Shown piece by piece: positions 16,571 through 25,161 of a stretch of DNA of 64,000 nucleotides (the stretch's first letter is position 1; every line of letters begins with the position of its first letter). The notes beneath the pieces are model-generated. The model saw nothing but the letters and a program-made list of their open reading frames with translations, was not told the origin of the DNA and did no database searches. Source of the stretch: an uncultured Shimia sp. (GTDB taxonomy: Bacteria; Pseudomonadota; Alphaproteobacteria; Rhodobacterales; Rhodobacteraceae); assembly GCF_913054185.1 (NCBI RefSeq), contig NZ_CAJXIV010000007.1, positions 1 through 64,000 on the forward strand. The letters are read 5' to 3'. A program made the position numbers and the translations under genes.

Positions 16571-18322
16571 TTAGTGCGACTGATCCGTGGATTTGAATTT
16601 TTTGTCGCGCTCAATCATCAGCTGCGACAGGAAGGTGCCGAGGCCGACGATGATGACAGCAACCACACCAAGGGCTGCGCCAGCACCACGTCCAGACGGC
16701 GTTTGCATGAAGAGGTAGATGCCATAGGCCAGCGGCGCGTCACTTTCTGAGCTCACCAGCATGATGGTGGCTGAGAGTTCCACAGCCGCAGTGGCAAAGG
16801 AGGTCACAAACCCCGCCAGAATGCCGCCTGACATCAGCGGGATCACAATTCGGCGAATGGTGGACCCTTTGGTTGCGCCAAGGCTTTCCGCAGCTTCTTC
16901 CAGCGCCTGTGACACCTGTTGCAAGGCGGCGGTACAGGCCCGCAGTGCGTAAGGCAGGCGGCGGATCATCAAGGCCAGTGCAATGATCACCCACCAGCTG
17001 GCCATCGGTTTGTCGGTGAACGGGATGTCGATGGAGTGGAACACGCGCAGGTAACCAATACCCAGAACCACACCCGGCACAGCCAAAGCGGCGGTCGCGA
17101 GGTAGTCCAGAGACTTACGGCCCCAGATGCCGGTCCGGATCACGATATAAGCAATGGCTGTGCCAATGATCACGTCGAGGACGGCCGCGATGCCGGCATA
17201 GATCACCGTGTTGGTGATGAACTGCTTCGAGTTCTCCCACATCACGACGTAGTTCTGCAGCGTGAATCCGTCTGGCAGCGGTGCAAAACTCCAGATGGTG
17301 GCAAAGCTGAGCAGGGTCAGACCGATGTGTGGGCTGAGCACCAAAATGAGGATAAACGCCACAACCGCATAGGCGGCAATCTTCTCCCCGGTGCGCAGGT
17401 CACGTCGAGACAGACCGCCGCCACCTTTTTGCACCGTGGAATAGTCTTTGCCGCGCATCACAAGGAAGGACGCCCAGAGCGAGAAGATCGAGAAGGCCAC
17501 AAGGATAAAGCTGATCACATAGCCCATAGGGTCGCTGATCCCAATCGAGCTGATCCGCAGGAAAGCCTGTGGCGCAAGCATGTTGTTCACGTTGAGCAGC
17601 AGCGGTGTTCCGAGATCGTCAAACACTTTGATGAACACCAGCGCGGCACCCGCCACATAACCCGGCATGGCCAGCGGGAACACAATCCGGCGGAACAGGC
17701 GCATGCCTTGGGAGCCAAGGTTTTGTGCGGCTTCTTCCATAGAGCGGTCGATGTTGCGCAGGCTGGTCGACAGGTTGATCAGGATAAACGGGAAGTAGTG
17801 GATCGACTGAACAAGGATCACCCCGTTGAGCCCTTCCATGAAGGGGATGTTGACGCCAAACTTCTCTTCTATGAGCAGGTTGAGCGTACCGTTGCGGCCA
17901 AAAATCAACTGCATCGCCACGGCGCCCACAAAGGGCGGCATGATCAATGGGATGAAACCCAAACTTTGGATCACCACGGATCCGGCAAAGTTGAAGCGGG
18001 TGGTGATATAGGCCAGCGGCAGCGCAATGACAGTGGCAAACACCACAGACATGGCGGAGACGTAAAACGAGTTCCAGAAGCTTTCGCGGAACAGCGAGGT
18101 GCGGAAGAAATCCACAAAGTTTTGCAGCGTCAGTGCGCCGGTGTTGGGATCGAGAAAGGCGACGTAGATCACCTGAAAGACGGGGATGATCAGCAGACCG
18201 ATCAAAAGGATGGCAATGATCAGCGCGGCGGCATGAAGGCCGGTGACGCGCGGAAAGATCGACGCCGGGAGACGGTCAAGCAGAGACGGACCGCCGGTGT
18301 TGTGCGGCGAGGCATTCGACAT
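16571..18322 (-). CDS. ABC transporter permease with two fused membrane domains (FbpB/PhnU-V-like)
   Basis: 583 residues with about twelve hydrophobic helices in two halves. Each half carries an EAA-type coupling loop: MEEAAQNLGSQGMRLFRRIVFPLAMPG and ALEEAAESLGATKGSTIRRIVIPLM. This duplicated arrangement is found in Fe3+ (FbpB, AfuB) and 2-aminoethylphosphonate importers. It is separated from the binding-protein gene by 104 bases holding two hairpins, and from the ATPase by 20 bases. Substrate specificity is not visible in the permease. Confidence 0.9.
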   Translation of the reverse strand: MSNASPHNTGGPSLLDRLPASIFPRVTGLHAAALIIAILLIGLLIIPVFQVIYVAFLDPNTGALTLQNFVDFFRTSLFRESFWNSFYVSAMSVVFATVIALPLAYITTRFNFAGSVVIQSLGFIPLIMPPFVGAVAMQLIFGRNGTLNLLIEEKFGVNIPFMEGLNGVILVQSIHYFPFILINLSTSLRNIDRSMEEAAQNLGSQGMRLFRRIVFPLAMPGYVAGAALVFIKVFDDLGTPLLLNVNNMLAPQAFLRISSIGISDPMGYVISFILVAFSIFSLWASFLVMRGKDYSTVQKGGGGLSRRDLRTGEKIAAYAVVAFILILVLSPHIGLTLLSFATIWSFAPLPDGFTLQNYVVMWENSKQFITNTVIYAGIAAVLDVIIGTAIAYIVIRTGIWGRKSLDYLATAALAVPGVVLGIGYLRVFHSIDIPFTDKPMASWWVIIALALMIRRLPYALRACTAALQQVSQALEEAAESLGATKGSTIRRIVIPLMSGGILAGFVTSFATAAVELSATIMLVSSESDAPLAYGIYLFMQTPSGRGAGAALGVVAVIIVGLGTFLSQLMIERDKKFKSTDQSH

Positions 18323-18354
18323 GGGAAAGTACCCGAGAATTTAGAGGAAGGGTG

Positions 18355-18416
18355 GCTTTGGTGCCGGGGAGTGACCTGCACCAAAGCGGGGGGGCGAGGC
18401 GGCACAAGCCGCCTCG
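18355..18416 (-). promoter_or_regulatory. Two tandem hairpins between binding-protein and permease genes
   Basis: A 10-bp perfect stem (GCTTTGGTGC at 18355-18364 with GCACCAAAGC at 18378-18387) is followed eight bases on by a 9-bp perfect stem with a four-base loop (CGAGGCGGC 18395-18403, GCCGCCTCG 18408-18416). Neither has a T-run on the minus strand, so they look like mRNA-stabilising or attenuating structures that keep the binding protein more abundant than the permease, as is common in such operons. Confidence 0.6.
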
Positions 18417-18426
18417 GGAGGTGCCG

Positions 18427-19752
18427 TTACAGAGCGGCGGCTTGGTCAGCCAGCTCTTTGGCTTTGCGGTAATTTTCAACCACCATAGCGTCCCAACGCT
18501 GTTCAACTTCGGCCTGACGCTCGCCAACCGTATCGGAGGCTTTCTTGCGCTTCTTGGTGAAGATGCCAGCGAACTCTGCGTCCATTGATTTGGCTTCGTC
18601 AATTGGGTTGGCGTCGATCAGGGCACGGGCCTCTGCGATCAGCGCCTTGGCTTCAGCGTTGTCCCCACCGGCATGTTTGGCTTCTGCCGCTTGTACAGCG
18701 CCCACGGCGGCGCGCAGATCATCCAAGCGGTAGGTGATCATCACGTCAAACATCGAATTCACGAGGTTGTAACGCGCACCGGATTTGGCCACGTCGAACT
18801 TTACTGCTGCGCCAATAGAGCCATCTTCAAACGGGTTTGGGAAGCCTTCTGGCGCATTTGTGTAAGTCGCTGGGTTGATGGGCAACCGCATGATCGCTGG
18901 GTCCAGAAGCACTTCCTGACCAGCTGGCGTCAGCAGGTATTCCACAAAAGTTTTGGCAGCCGCTTCATTTGGGGCATTTTTCACCACAGCGATGTTGGCT
19001 GGTACCAAGGCAGTGACCTCAGGATACGCGAAGTCGACAGGGAAACCGGAGGCTTTGGAGCTAAAACCAAAGAAGTCGATCACAATACCAAGGCCAAAGT
19101 TGCCGGTGTTCACGCCGTCTGGCACGCCAAAGGAGCGCTCGGTCACGGTGGAGAAGTTGCCGCCGATCCATTTCCATTCCGCCCAGCCTTTGTCCCAGCC
19201 TTCACCCTGCAAAACCGTTTCAACGGTCAGGTGCGTGGTGCCGGAGCGCGACGGCGCAGACATGCCAACGTGGCCATGGTATACGGCGTCTTTCAATTCC
19301 GCCCAGTTTTTGGCCGGCTCAAGCTTCTTTGCTTTCAAATAGCGCTCGTTCCACATGATGCCGTAACCCGCAGCGGCAAAACCAAAGTATTTGCCATCCG
19401 GGTCGTTCATCGGGTAAGCGCCGATTTTTTCAGGAATGCCGTCTGAGCTGATCTCAACCGAGGCCAATAGGTCGTCGCCCTTGAGCACCTCAAATGCATC
19501 TGGAGCCGAAGCCCAGAAGATGTCCGCCGTGTTGGCGTCCGAAATCTCTTGAATGTATTTTACACCAGCGGACGTTTTTTTGTTCAGGATCTCCAGGTCG
19601 ATGCCGGGATTGGCCGCTTCAAAAGCTGCCTCAATCGGGCCGGTCATCGAGTTGGGGAATGAGGTGACCACAACCACTGTGTCGGCCGCCAAAGCTGCGG
19701 ATGCAGAGCTCAGGGCCAGAGCGGCCACAGATGCGCGAAAAGTTTGTTTCAT
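18427..19752 (-). CDS. Periplasmic substrate-binding protein of the ABC importer (AfuA/PgtC-related)
   Basis: 441 residues with a Sec signal peptide (MKQTFRASVAALALSSASAA, cut near ALA-AD). The mature part has ADIFWASAPDAFEVL, the SAPSRSGTTHLTVE ligand-loop motif, GNFSTVTERSFGVPDGVN and VEYLLTPAGQEVL. The same motifs appear in the sensing protein at 23159, and in Salmonella PgtC as I recall it. The C-terminal 100 residues form a charged helical tail (AEAKALIAEARALID). ATG 19752 follows GGGAGGA. It is the first gene of the importer operon and delivers the ligand to the permease. Confidence 0.9.
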   Translation of the reverse strand: MKQTFRASVAALALSSASAALAADTVVVVTSFPNSMTGPIEAAFEAANPGIDLEILNKKTSAGVKYIQEISDANTADIFWASAPDAFEVLKGDDLLASVEISSDGIPEKIGAYPMNDPDGKYFGFAAAGYGIMWNERYLKAKKLEPAKNWAELKDAVYHGHVGMSAPSRSGTTHLTVETVLQGEGWDKGWAEWKWIGGNFSTVTERSFGVPDGVNTGNFGLGIVIDFFGFSSKASGFPVDFAYPEVTALVPANIAVVKNAPNEAAAKTFVEYLLTPAGQEVLLDPAIMRLPINPATYTNAPEGFPNPFEDGSIGAAVKFDVAKSGARYNLVNSMFDVMITYRLDDLRAAVGAVQAAEAKHAGGDNAEAKALIAEARALIDANPIDEAKSMDAEFAGIFTKKRKKASDTVGERQAEVEQRWDAMVVENYRKAKELADQAAAL

Positions 19753-19761
19753 ATTTTCCTC

Positions 19762-19797
19762 CCATTGATGGGCAACACAAGTATAGCCCATCGATGG
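19762..19797 (-). promoter_or_regulatory. Promoter region of the importer operon: -10 box inside an inverted repeat
   Basis: On the minus strand a good -10 hexamer TATACT (19780-19785) lies between two arms of a 12-base inverted repeat with one mismatch (19762-19773 and 19786-19797; the latter contains the palindrome CCATCGATGG). The matching -35 position is poor (TTAGGG-like), as in activator-dependent promoters. No TGGCAC-N5-TTGC sigma-54 element is seen. Confidence 0.45.
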
Positions 19798-19866
19798 CCA
19801 AACCCTAACGATCCAATAATAACAGGCTCAATCGGTGATTTTGAAACGGGTTTGATTGAGAATTTG

Positions 19867-19904
19867 GGTCAGTTTTGACACGCTCATTTGTGTCACATTT
19901 GACC
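19867..19904. promoter_or_regulatory. Long interrupted inverted repeat upstream of the importer operon (candidate activator site)
   Basis: Outer arms GGTCA (19867-19871) and TGACC (19900-19904) enclose inner arms TGACAC (19876-19881) and GTGTCA (19890-19895), all perfect and symmetric about 19885.5. It is about 115-150 bases upstream of the binding-protein start, just past the end of the response-regulator gene. A dimeric Fis-type HTH protein such as that encoded next door is a natural candidate ligand; this is inference. Confidence 0.5.
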
Positions 19905-19906
19905 GA

Positions 19907-21154
19907 TCACTCTTCGATGCCGCAGTGCTTCAGGCGCAGATACAATCGCTTGCGGGGGATGCCGAGCAGATCGGCCGCTGCCGCCTTGCGCCCACCACTC
20001 TGAATCAACGCGCTGCTCAGCAGTTCCCGTTCGTGGCGCAGCATTGCATCGTCATAGGTCTCGGTGATTTGCGCTGTCACCCGTTCGTCCAATCGTATGG
20101 TCAGTCCAACCACCAGTTTCTCCGCCACATTGCGCAGTTCCCGCACATTGCCCGGCCAGGTGTATTTTCCCAGCGCGTCCAGATCCGGGACCGGCAACGC
20201 TTTCTGCGATTTGCCATGGCGGGCGGCAGCACGCTGGATAAAATGATCCAACAGGACAAACACATCACGCCCCCGTTCTTTAAGCGGCGGCAACTCAATC
20301 TGTGCCACATTGATCCGATACAGCAGGTCGCTGCGCAGCATGCCCTCAGCTAGCAGCTCTTCTGGCTTTTGACTGACCGAGGCCACCACACGTGGCGCAT
20401 CAACACTGTCAAAAATGCGCAAAATCTGCGCCTGCAATTGATCGGAGAGGGCTTCAATGTCTTGCAGATGCAATGTGCCCCCGAATGCGCGGGCCACTGC
20501 GCCGCCTTCGTCAAACAGCGTGCGTTCGATTGTGTCCGGTGATACGGCGGAGCAGTTGAAAACAACAAATTTTCCAGCCGCGTTTGGGGACAGGTCATGA
20601 ATCGCCCGCGCGGCGGCGGTTTTACCGGTGCCGTCTTGCCCCCAAATCAAGACGTCTACCTGTAATGGGGCCACGGCCTGAATGTCGCGCCGCACAAACC
20701 GCATGGCGCTAGACCGGCCAACCAGCCGTTCTTCCAAAGGCAGCGTGGCCCGGGCTTTGTGTTGGAGATTGGTCAATTCGACCTGCAGGCTGCGCATTTT
20801 AAGCGCCCGCAGAACCACCTGATGCAAATGATCCGGATGGACCGGTTTCTCCAGAAACTCAAAGGCGCCATTGCGCATGGCTTGAACCGCGACCGGGACA
20901 TCTCCGTGCCCCGTGAATAAAATCACTGGCACGTCTGGGGCCAGTCGCTTGACCTCTTGCTGAAAGGCCAGGCCATCCATACCAGGCATGCGAATATCAC
21001 TGAGGACAACGCCTCGCCATTCCGGATCAAGCGCTTCAAGCGCGTCGGCCGCACGCGCAAACCCACGAGCCGATATCTTGTGTTTGTGAAATGTGTCTAA
21101 CACAGCTTCGCGCAGGTCATCGTCGTCATCCACAAGGAATATCTGCGCCTGCAT
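19907..21154 (-). CDS. PgtA-like response regulator: receiver, degenerate NtrC-type AAA+ domain, Fis HTH
   Basis: 415 residues. The receiver has Asp53 (LSDIRMPGMDG) and Lys103. The central AAA+ domain retains Walker A (GQDGTGKT, 172-179) and the RSDLLYRINVAQIELPPLKERG arginine segment, but the GAFTGA sigma-54-contact loop is missing: the protein runs from RTLFDEGGAVARAF straight to GGTLHLQDIE, and Walker B Asp-Glu is replaced by Gln-Asp. The C-terminal Fis HTH is [21 protein letters not shown]. It probably activates by a sigma-70 mechanism. Salmonella PgtA is similarly degenerate, as I recall. ATG 21154 follows GGAGGGG, 4 bases after the kinase stop. Confidence 0.9.
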   Translation of the reverse strand: MQAQIFLVDDDDDLREAVLDTFHKHKISARGFARAADALEALDPEWRGVVLSDIRMPGMDGLAFQQEVKRLAPDVPVILFTGHGDVPVAVQAMRNGAFEFLEKPVHPDHLHQVVLRALKMRSLQVELTNLQHKARATLPLEERLVGRSSAMRFVRRDIQAVAPLQVDVLIWGQDGTGKTAAARAIHDLSPNAAGKFVVFNCSAVSPDTIERTLFDEGGAVARAFGGTLHLQDIEALSDQLQAQILRIFDSVDAPRVVASVSQKPEELLAEGMLRSDLLYRINVAQIELPPLKERGRDVFVLLDHFIQRAAARHGKSQKALPVPDLDALGKYTWPGNVRELRNVAEKLVVGLTIRLDERVTAQITETYDDAMLRHERELLSSALIQSGGRKAAAADLLGIPRKRLYLRLKHCGIEE

Positions 21155-21158
21155 TTTG

Positions 21159-23159
21159 TTAATCCCCTCCGCGTAAAACAAGCGTTGCTGTGGCCCCGGG
21201 AGCATCCTCATTTGGGGTCAGCCGCAGATCGCCGTTTAAGTCTTTCATGATGTTGTAGGAGATCGAAAGGCCAAGTCCCAGACCCTTTCCTACCTCTTTG
21301 GATGTCACAAAAGGGTCCAACGCGTCTGAAGCTGGAATGAGGTCAAAACCAGCGCCGTTGTCGCGCACGAAGAGTTGGACGGAGCCACCCACTCGTTTGG
21401 CCGAGATGTTGATCTGTCCCGGACGGTCGGCCTGCTGGATGGCGTCCAGCGCATTGGACAGGATGTTGACCAGCACTTGCTCGATCAGAATCTTGTCTCC
21501 AATCACGCTCGTGTCGGCCAATGTGCTTTGAATGTGCACTTGGACATCCTCTTGCGCCACCCGCGCTTTTAAAAGCGCTAGCGAGTCCGCCACCACTTCG
21601 TCCAGAGGCAAGCGGTCTTCACTGAATTCGGAGCGCCGCGCAAAGTTGCGCAGATATGAAATTGTCCGAGTCATACGGTCTATCAACCCATCCAGACGCG
21701 ACATTTGACGTTTGACCATCTCGCCATCACCCTCAGCCACATAGTCTTCCAGCAGGCTTAACCGATGTTGCATTGCCGCCAACGGTTGGTTCAACTCATG
21801 CGCAATACCTGCCGACATTTGCCCGAGCGCGGCCATTTTGCCGGCTTGGATCAATTCCATTTGTGTTTGCTTAAGTGTCTCCACCGCGCGGCGGCGTTCC
21901 TGAACTTCGCTCTCAAGGGACGCCAGCGCAGCGTCGCGTGTTTCAATGGAGCGTTCAAATTCGGATATGGCCACCGAGAGTTGCACAATCTCGTCGTCTT
22001 CTTTGTTTGGTGGCAATTTTAAATTCTGACCCTGCGCAATGTCGCTGAGTTTTTTGGTCATTTGCCGCAGCGGGCGCACAATGCCGCTGCGCACATAGCC
22101 AAACAAAACGCCCACCCCAACAAAAGCGGCCAATATGGTCAAACCAACCAGCCAACGGATCGCCACCGCAGACGCCCGGCGCGCACGATCTGTGTCATCC
22201 AGAATGCGCGCCCGCTGTTCTGCGCCTGCGGCAGACAGGGTTGATTGCAGTTTGCTAAGGTCGGCTTGCAACGAGGTCAGGCTGGTCAGGACTTGTGCCT
22301 GCCCCTCAAGCCAGCCACGGCGCAGGCTGAAAATGCCTGCCTTGCTGGTGGCCACCGGAACCAACGCGTCCACCGATTGGCGCAAAGTGGCGAGTTCCGG
22401 TTTGTGGGGTAATTGTTGTTGCAACAGCGACATGCGCACCAGCGCATCATCTGTCAAACCACGCAGTTGCTGCAGCCGTGGCAGGCTTTCGGCAACCGCG
22501 GCCTGAAACACCAGTGTCGCGGCATTGGCTGTGCCATCCCCCAGTCGCCGGACTGTGTCCCTCTGGCGGGCCTCTTCTTCGATCAAAGTCGCCTGACGTG
22601 CTCGGAAACTGGCATCCGCGCTGTTGACGATGCTGCTCATCGCCAGCGAGATGTTGAAGGAAAAGTCACTCAGAAGTGGATCCACTTCGTCCTGAACATC
22701 GGCATTGAGCCACCGCAGCGCGTTCAACTGCGTACCCATTTGGTGCTCTGCCCGCGAAATCGCCGTTTGCAGCGCCTGAATATGGCTCAACTCGTCTGTG
22801 ACATGGGTGACAACCTCGGCAGCGTCATTGGTTTCGCTGGTTTTGGTGATGGCATCGAGGCTGCTTATCAGCGCACTTTTGATGTCCAGGAATTCGTCAC
22901 TGGTGCTCGCATCTGTGCTTTGCCCCACAATCTGCGTGGCCATGGTGGACAGTTGAGCGGAGTGTTCGGCCAAAGCGCTCACTGCCGCCAATGCGGGGAT
23001 TTGTTCCGACGCGATGGCGGCATAGTCGCGCTGGGCTTTCAGGAAGAACACAATTGAGACTGCCAGCACCAGCCACACGATCAGGATGATTCCTGAAATG
23101 CTGAGCAACAATCGGTTCCAGACTGACGCGCGGGGGCGTTTGGGGAAAACAGCCCGCAT
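21159..23159 (-). CDS. PgtB-like membrane sensor histidine kinase
   Basis: 666 residues. TM1 spans about 17-40 and TM2 about 335-356, enclosing a large, mainly helical periplasmic region of about 290 residues. Then come a HAMP-like segment (RPLRQMTKKLSDIA), a coiled coil, the HisKA box with His454 (GIAHELNQPLAAM) and an HATPase domain with N-box Asn565/Asn569, DNGAGFD at 600-606 and GKGLGLG. The H-box ELNQPL is of the DctB type. Its start overlaps the stop of the upstream binding-protein gene by one base (TGATG), and the response regulator follows after 4 bases, so the three proteins form one signalling unit. Confidence 0.9.
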   Translation of the reverse strand: MRAVFPKRPRASVWNRLLLSISGIILIVWLVLAVSIVFFLKAQRDYAAIASEQIPALAAVSALAEHSAQLSTMATQIVGQSTDASTSDEFLDIKSALISSLDAITKTSETNDAAEVVTHVTDELSHIQALQTAISRAEHQMGTQLNALRWLNADVQDEVDPLLSDFSFNISLAMSSIVNSADASFRARQATLIEEEARQRDTVRRLGDGTANAATLVFQAAVAESLPRLQQLRGLTDDALVRMSLLQQQLPHKPELATLRQSVDALVPVATSKAGIFSLRRGWLEGQAQVLTSLTSLQADLSKLQSTLSAAGAEQRARILDDTDRARRASAVAIRWLVGLTILAAFVGVGVLFGYVRSGIVRPLRQMTKKLSDIAQGQNLKLPPNKEDDEIVQLSVAISEFERSIETRDAALASLESEVQERRRAVETLKQTQMELIQAGKMAALGQMSAGIAHELNQPLAAMQHRLSLLEDYVAEGDGEMVKRQMSRLDGLIDRMTRTISYLRNFARRSEFSEDRLPLDEVVADSLALLKARVAQEDVQVHIQSTLADTSVIGDKILIEQVLVNILSNALDAIQQADRPGQINISAKRVGGSVQLFVRDNGAGFDLIPASDALDPFVTSKEVGKGLGLGLSISYNIMKDLNGDLRLTPNEDAPGATATLVLRGGD

Positions 23160-24439
23160 CAGTCGCGCACCACGTCTCGTGCCGCACGCCGCTCCAATAC
23201 CCGTAACAACACGTCTGCCTCATGCAAAATGTCGCGTGACGCCCCGCGCCAAACTTGCAAGCTGGCTTCTTGGCGGTCTGACAAAGTGGCAAAAGCATTG
23301 CCATTGGTGGCCCGCCCTTCGTTGCCAACATCGTCCTCGCCAATCGGCAGGGAAGTCAAAAGACGTTGAATGTCATTCATCTCCACAGTCGGGGCATCGT
23401 GTTGCGCTTCCAAAACACGCAGCCTGCGCCAAGCCTCACGGCGCGTCTCAAACACTTCAAACACAAAGGCATCAAACAGCGCGTTCACGGCCCAGTACCT
23501 TTCACTGGCCAAAGCCGCATCATATTCCAACCAATTCAACGTCAACGCATCTTCCAGGACTTGGTGATACGGGGCGGTGGCTTCCGCCCGGATACTGGCG
23601 GAATGTGGCGTGCGCGCAATGTCTGGTGTCATCAACAACCTTTGGCCCGCATCAGAAACCACAAAATCAACAAACTGGCGGGCAGCTGCCGGTGCGTTCC
23701 CACCCGTCAGAATACCTATCCGCGCTGAGGTGACCATAACCGGTGTGCCATAAACAAATGTCAGATCTTCCTCCGCCCGTGCATGGGCCAGAAAATCGAT
23801 CGTTAAACCAATCTCAAATCGCCCATTGGCCACCCCATCCAACACGGTGAAGCTGCGCGCAGTGATGGTGCTCAGGTTGCCCGCCAGCTCCAGCAGGTAG
23901 GCCCAGCCCTCCTGCCAGCCGCGCACCTGCAACGTGCGTTCCAACATCATATGGGTCGAGCCGGAGCGTGATGGACGCGCCATGGCAATGGTCCCGGTTT
24001 TGTCCGCCGCCAAAAGAGCTTCCCAGTCTGCGGTTTTCGAAACAGGGCTTGCACGTTTTTGGGTCCAGCCCAAAGCGGAGTAAGCAAAGGAATTCACCGC
24101 CGGTGCACCGGAAGTTTCTGACACCGCCAGATGTCCATTTTGGTGCAACAGCTCAAACGCTTCCGGAGAGGAGGACCAAAATACATCAAACTGCCGCTCA
24201 TTGCCGCGCAGCAACTCATCCACGGAGGCATTGGTGTTTTTGTTGAGCATGGCAACTTCGATATCCGGAAAAAGTTCGCCAAACGCTGTCACAAACGGTT
24301 GATAAAAACTGGGGGGCATAGACGTCAGCACACGCAGTTGGTCCGCCTGTAGCGGCGCACCAATCACCCCAATGCAAAGCGCGGCAAGTGTCAGTGATTT
24401 TGTCAGCCATTTTCCTGCTGTCCACATTGGATATGTCAC
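23159..24439 (-). CDS. PgtC-like periplasmic binding protein, probable ligand sensor for the kinase
   Basis: 426 residues from GTG 24439, chosen because GGGGAGG stands 6 bases before it; the ATG four codons later would leave that site too distant. A signal peptide (LTKSLTLAALCIGVIGAPLQA) leads to RVLTSMPPSFYQP, FDVFWSSSPEAFELL, ARPSRSGSTHMMLE and GNLSTITARSFTVLDGV. These blocks match the transport binding protein at 18427 and, as I recall, Salmonella PgtC, which is needed for induction of phosphoglycerate uptake. It lies in the operon with the sensor kinase and not with the permease, so it probably presents ligand to the kinase. Confidence 0.88.
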   Translation of the reverse strand: MTYPMWTAGKWLTKSLTLAALCIGVIGAPLQADQLRVLTSMPPSFYQPFVTAFGELFPDIEVAMLNKNTNASVDELLRGNERQFDVFWSSSPEAFELLHQNGHLAVSETSGAPAVNSFAYSALGWTQKRASPVSKTADWEALLAADKTGTIAMARPSRSGSTHMMLERTLQVRGWQEGWAYLLELAGNLSTITARSFTVLDGVANGRFEIGLTIDFLAHARAEEDLTFVYGTPVMVTSARIGILTGGNAPAAARQFVDFVVSDAGQRLLMTPDIARTPHSASIRAEATAPYHQVLEDALTLNWLEYDAALASERYWAVNALFDAFVFEVFETRREAWRRLRVLEAQHDAPTVEMNDIQRLLTSLPIGEDDVGNEGRATNGNAFATLSDRQEASLQVWRGASRDILHEADVLLRVLERRAARDVVRD

Positions 24440-24552
24440 TGCGCGCCTCCCCAAGCCCACGCGGTCCTTCCTCTTGGCAGTGGGGCAGGTCGCGTGATTT
24501 GGCAGCATAGCGTGCACTTGCAGGCTGGCAACCGATGACGTGAGATATGCAA

Positions 24553-24633
24553 TTTGCGGGAAAACGCGCAAAATTCACCAAGTTTGCATGTGTCCTTTCT
24601 CGGATGTACGTTGGGAAAACGCGGGCAAATTGC
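24553..24633. promoter_or_regulatory. Repeat-rich divergent control region between the pgt-like unit and the winged-helix gene
   Basis: An 11-bp direct repeat GGGAAAACGCG occurs at 24558-24568 and 24613-24623, exactly 55 bases apart. The first copy overlaps an inverted repeat TTTGCG (24553-24558)/CGCAAA (24667 minus 100 + 0: 24567-24572), and the second is followed by GCAA-A-TTGC (24625-24633). The second group ends about 20 bases before the winged-helix start, consistent with operators for that regulator or for the divergent PgtC-like gene. Confidence 0.4.
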
Positions 24634-24654
24634 TGATATGAATTGGGGTAAGGT

Positions 24655-25161
24655 ATGGAAAAACGACGGATTGTATCATCACGGCACTTGGCGGAAGGCG
24701 AAGGCTGGGAGGCCTCTGAAGTCGAATACGGCATGATCATTGCCTACAACGCGTTCTCGCGTTGGATGACACGCTGCATGGCGGCGGCAGGCAACGCTGA
24801 TATGACGCCTTTGGAAATTTTGGTGTTGCACAATCTCAATCACAGAGATCGGGATAAGCGGCTGACAGACATCGGTTTTTTGCTCAACATAGAAGACAGT
24901 CACACGGTGAATTACGCCCTCAAAAAACTGTTGAAAATGGGCCTGATCGAGTCTGAAAAGCGTGGGAAAGAAGTGTTCTATCGTCCCTCGGAAGCCGGCA
25001 TCGCGCTTTGCGAAGACTATCGCACTGTACGGGATCGTTGCTTTGTTGAAGGGCTCTCGCGCCTGGATATGACTGGAGACGACATGCGTGACATCGCCTC
25101 CAGTCTGCGTTTGCTATCTGGCCAATATGATCAGGCCAGCCGGGCCGCCGCCTCGCTTTAG
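24655..25161 (+). CDS. Winged-helix (MarR-like) transcriptional regulator
   Basis: 168 residues. MTPLEILVLHNLNHRD, KRLTDIGFLLNIEDSHTVNYALKKLLKMGLIES and the wing KRGKEVFYRPSEAG are a winged helix of the MarR/HTH_27 type. The N-terminal 25 residues are polar and unassigned. It converges on dctM with a 4-base overlap of stops. Its location next to the TRAP/oxoprolinase genes suggests it regulates them, perhaps through the palindrome at 28073, but it could also act on the divergent pgt-like genes. Confidence 0.82.
   Translation: MEKRRIVSSRHLAEGEGWEASEVEYGMIIAYNAFSRWMTRCMAAAGNADMTPLEILVLHNLNHRDRDKRLTDIGFLLNIEDSHTVNYALKKLLKMGLIESEKRGKEVFYRPSEAGIALCEDYRTVRDRCFVEGLSRLDMTGDDMRDIASSLRLLSGQYDQASRAAASL

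Noticed and set aside
16919-18472. 517-residue open frame on the plus strand
   Set aside because: It is fully antisense to the ABC permease, rich in Gln/His/Arg, without known motifs; an artefact of codon bias.
19753-19906. Sigma-54 promoter for the importer operon, expected from an NtrC-like regulator
   Set aside because: No -24 GG / -12 GC element could be seen, and the regulator lacks the GAFTGA loop.
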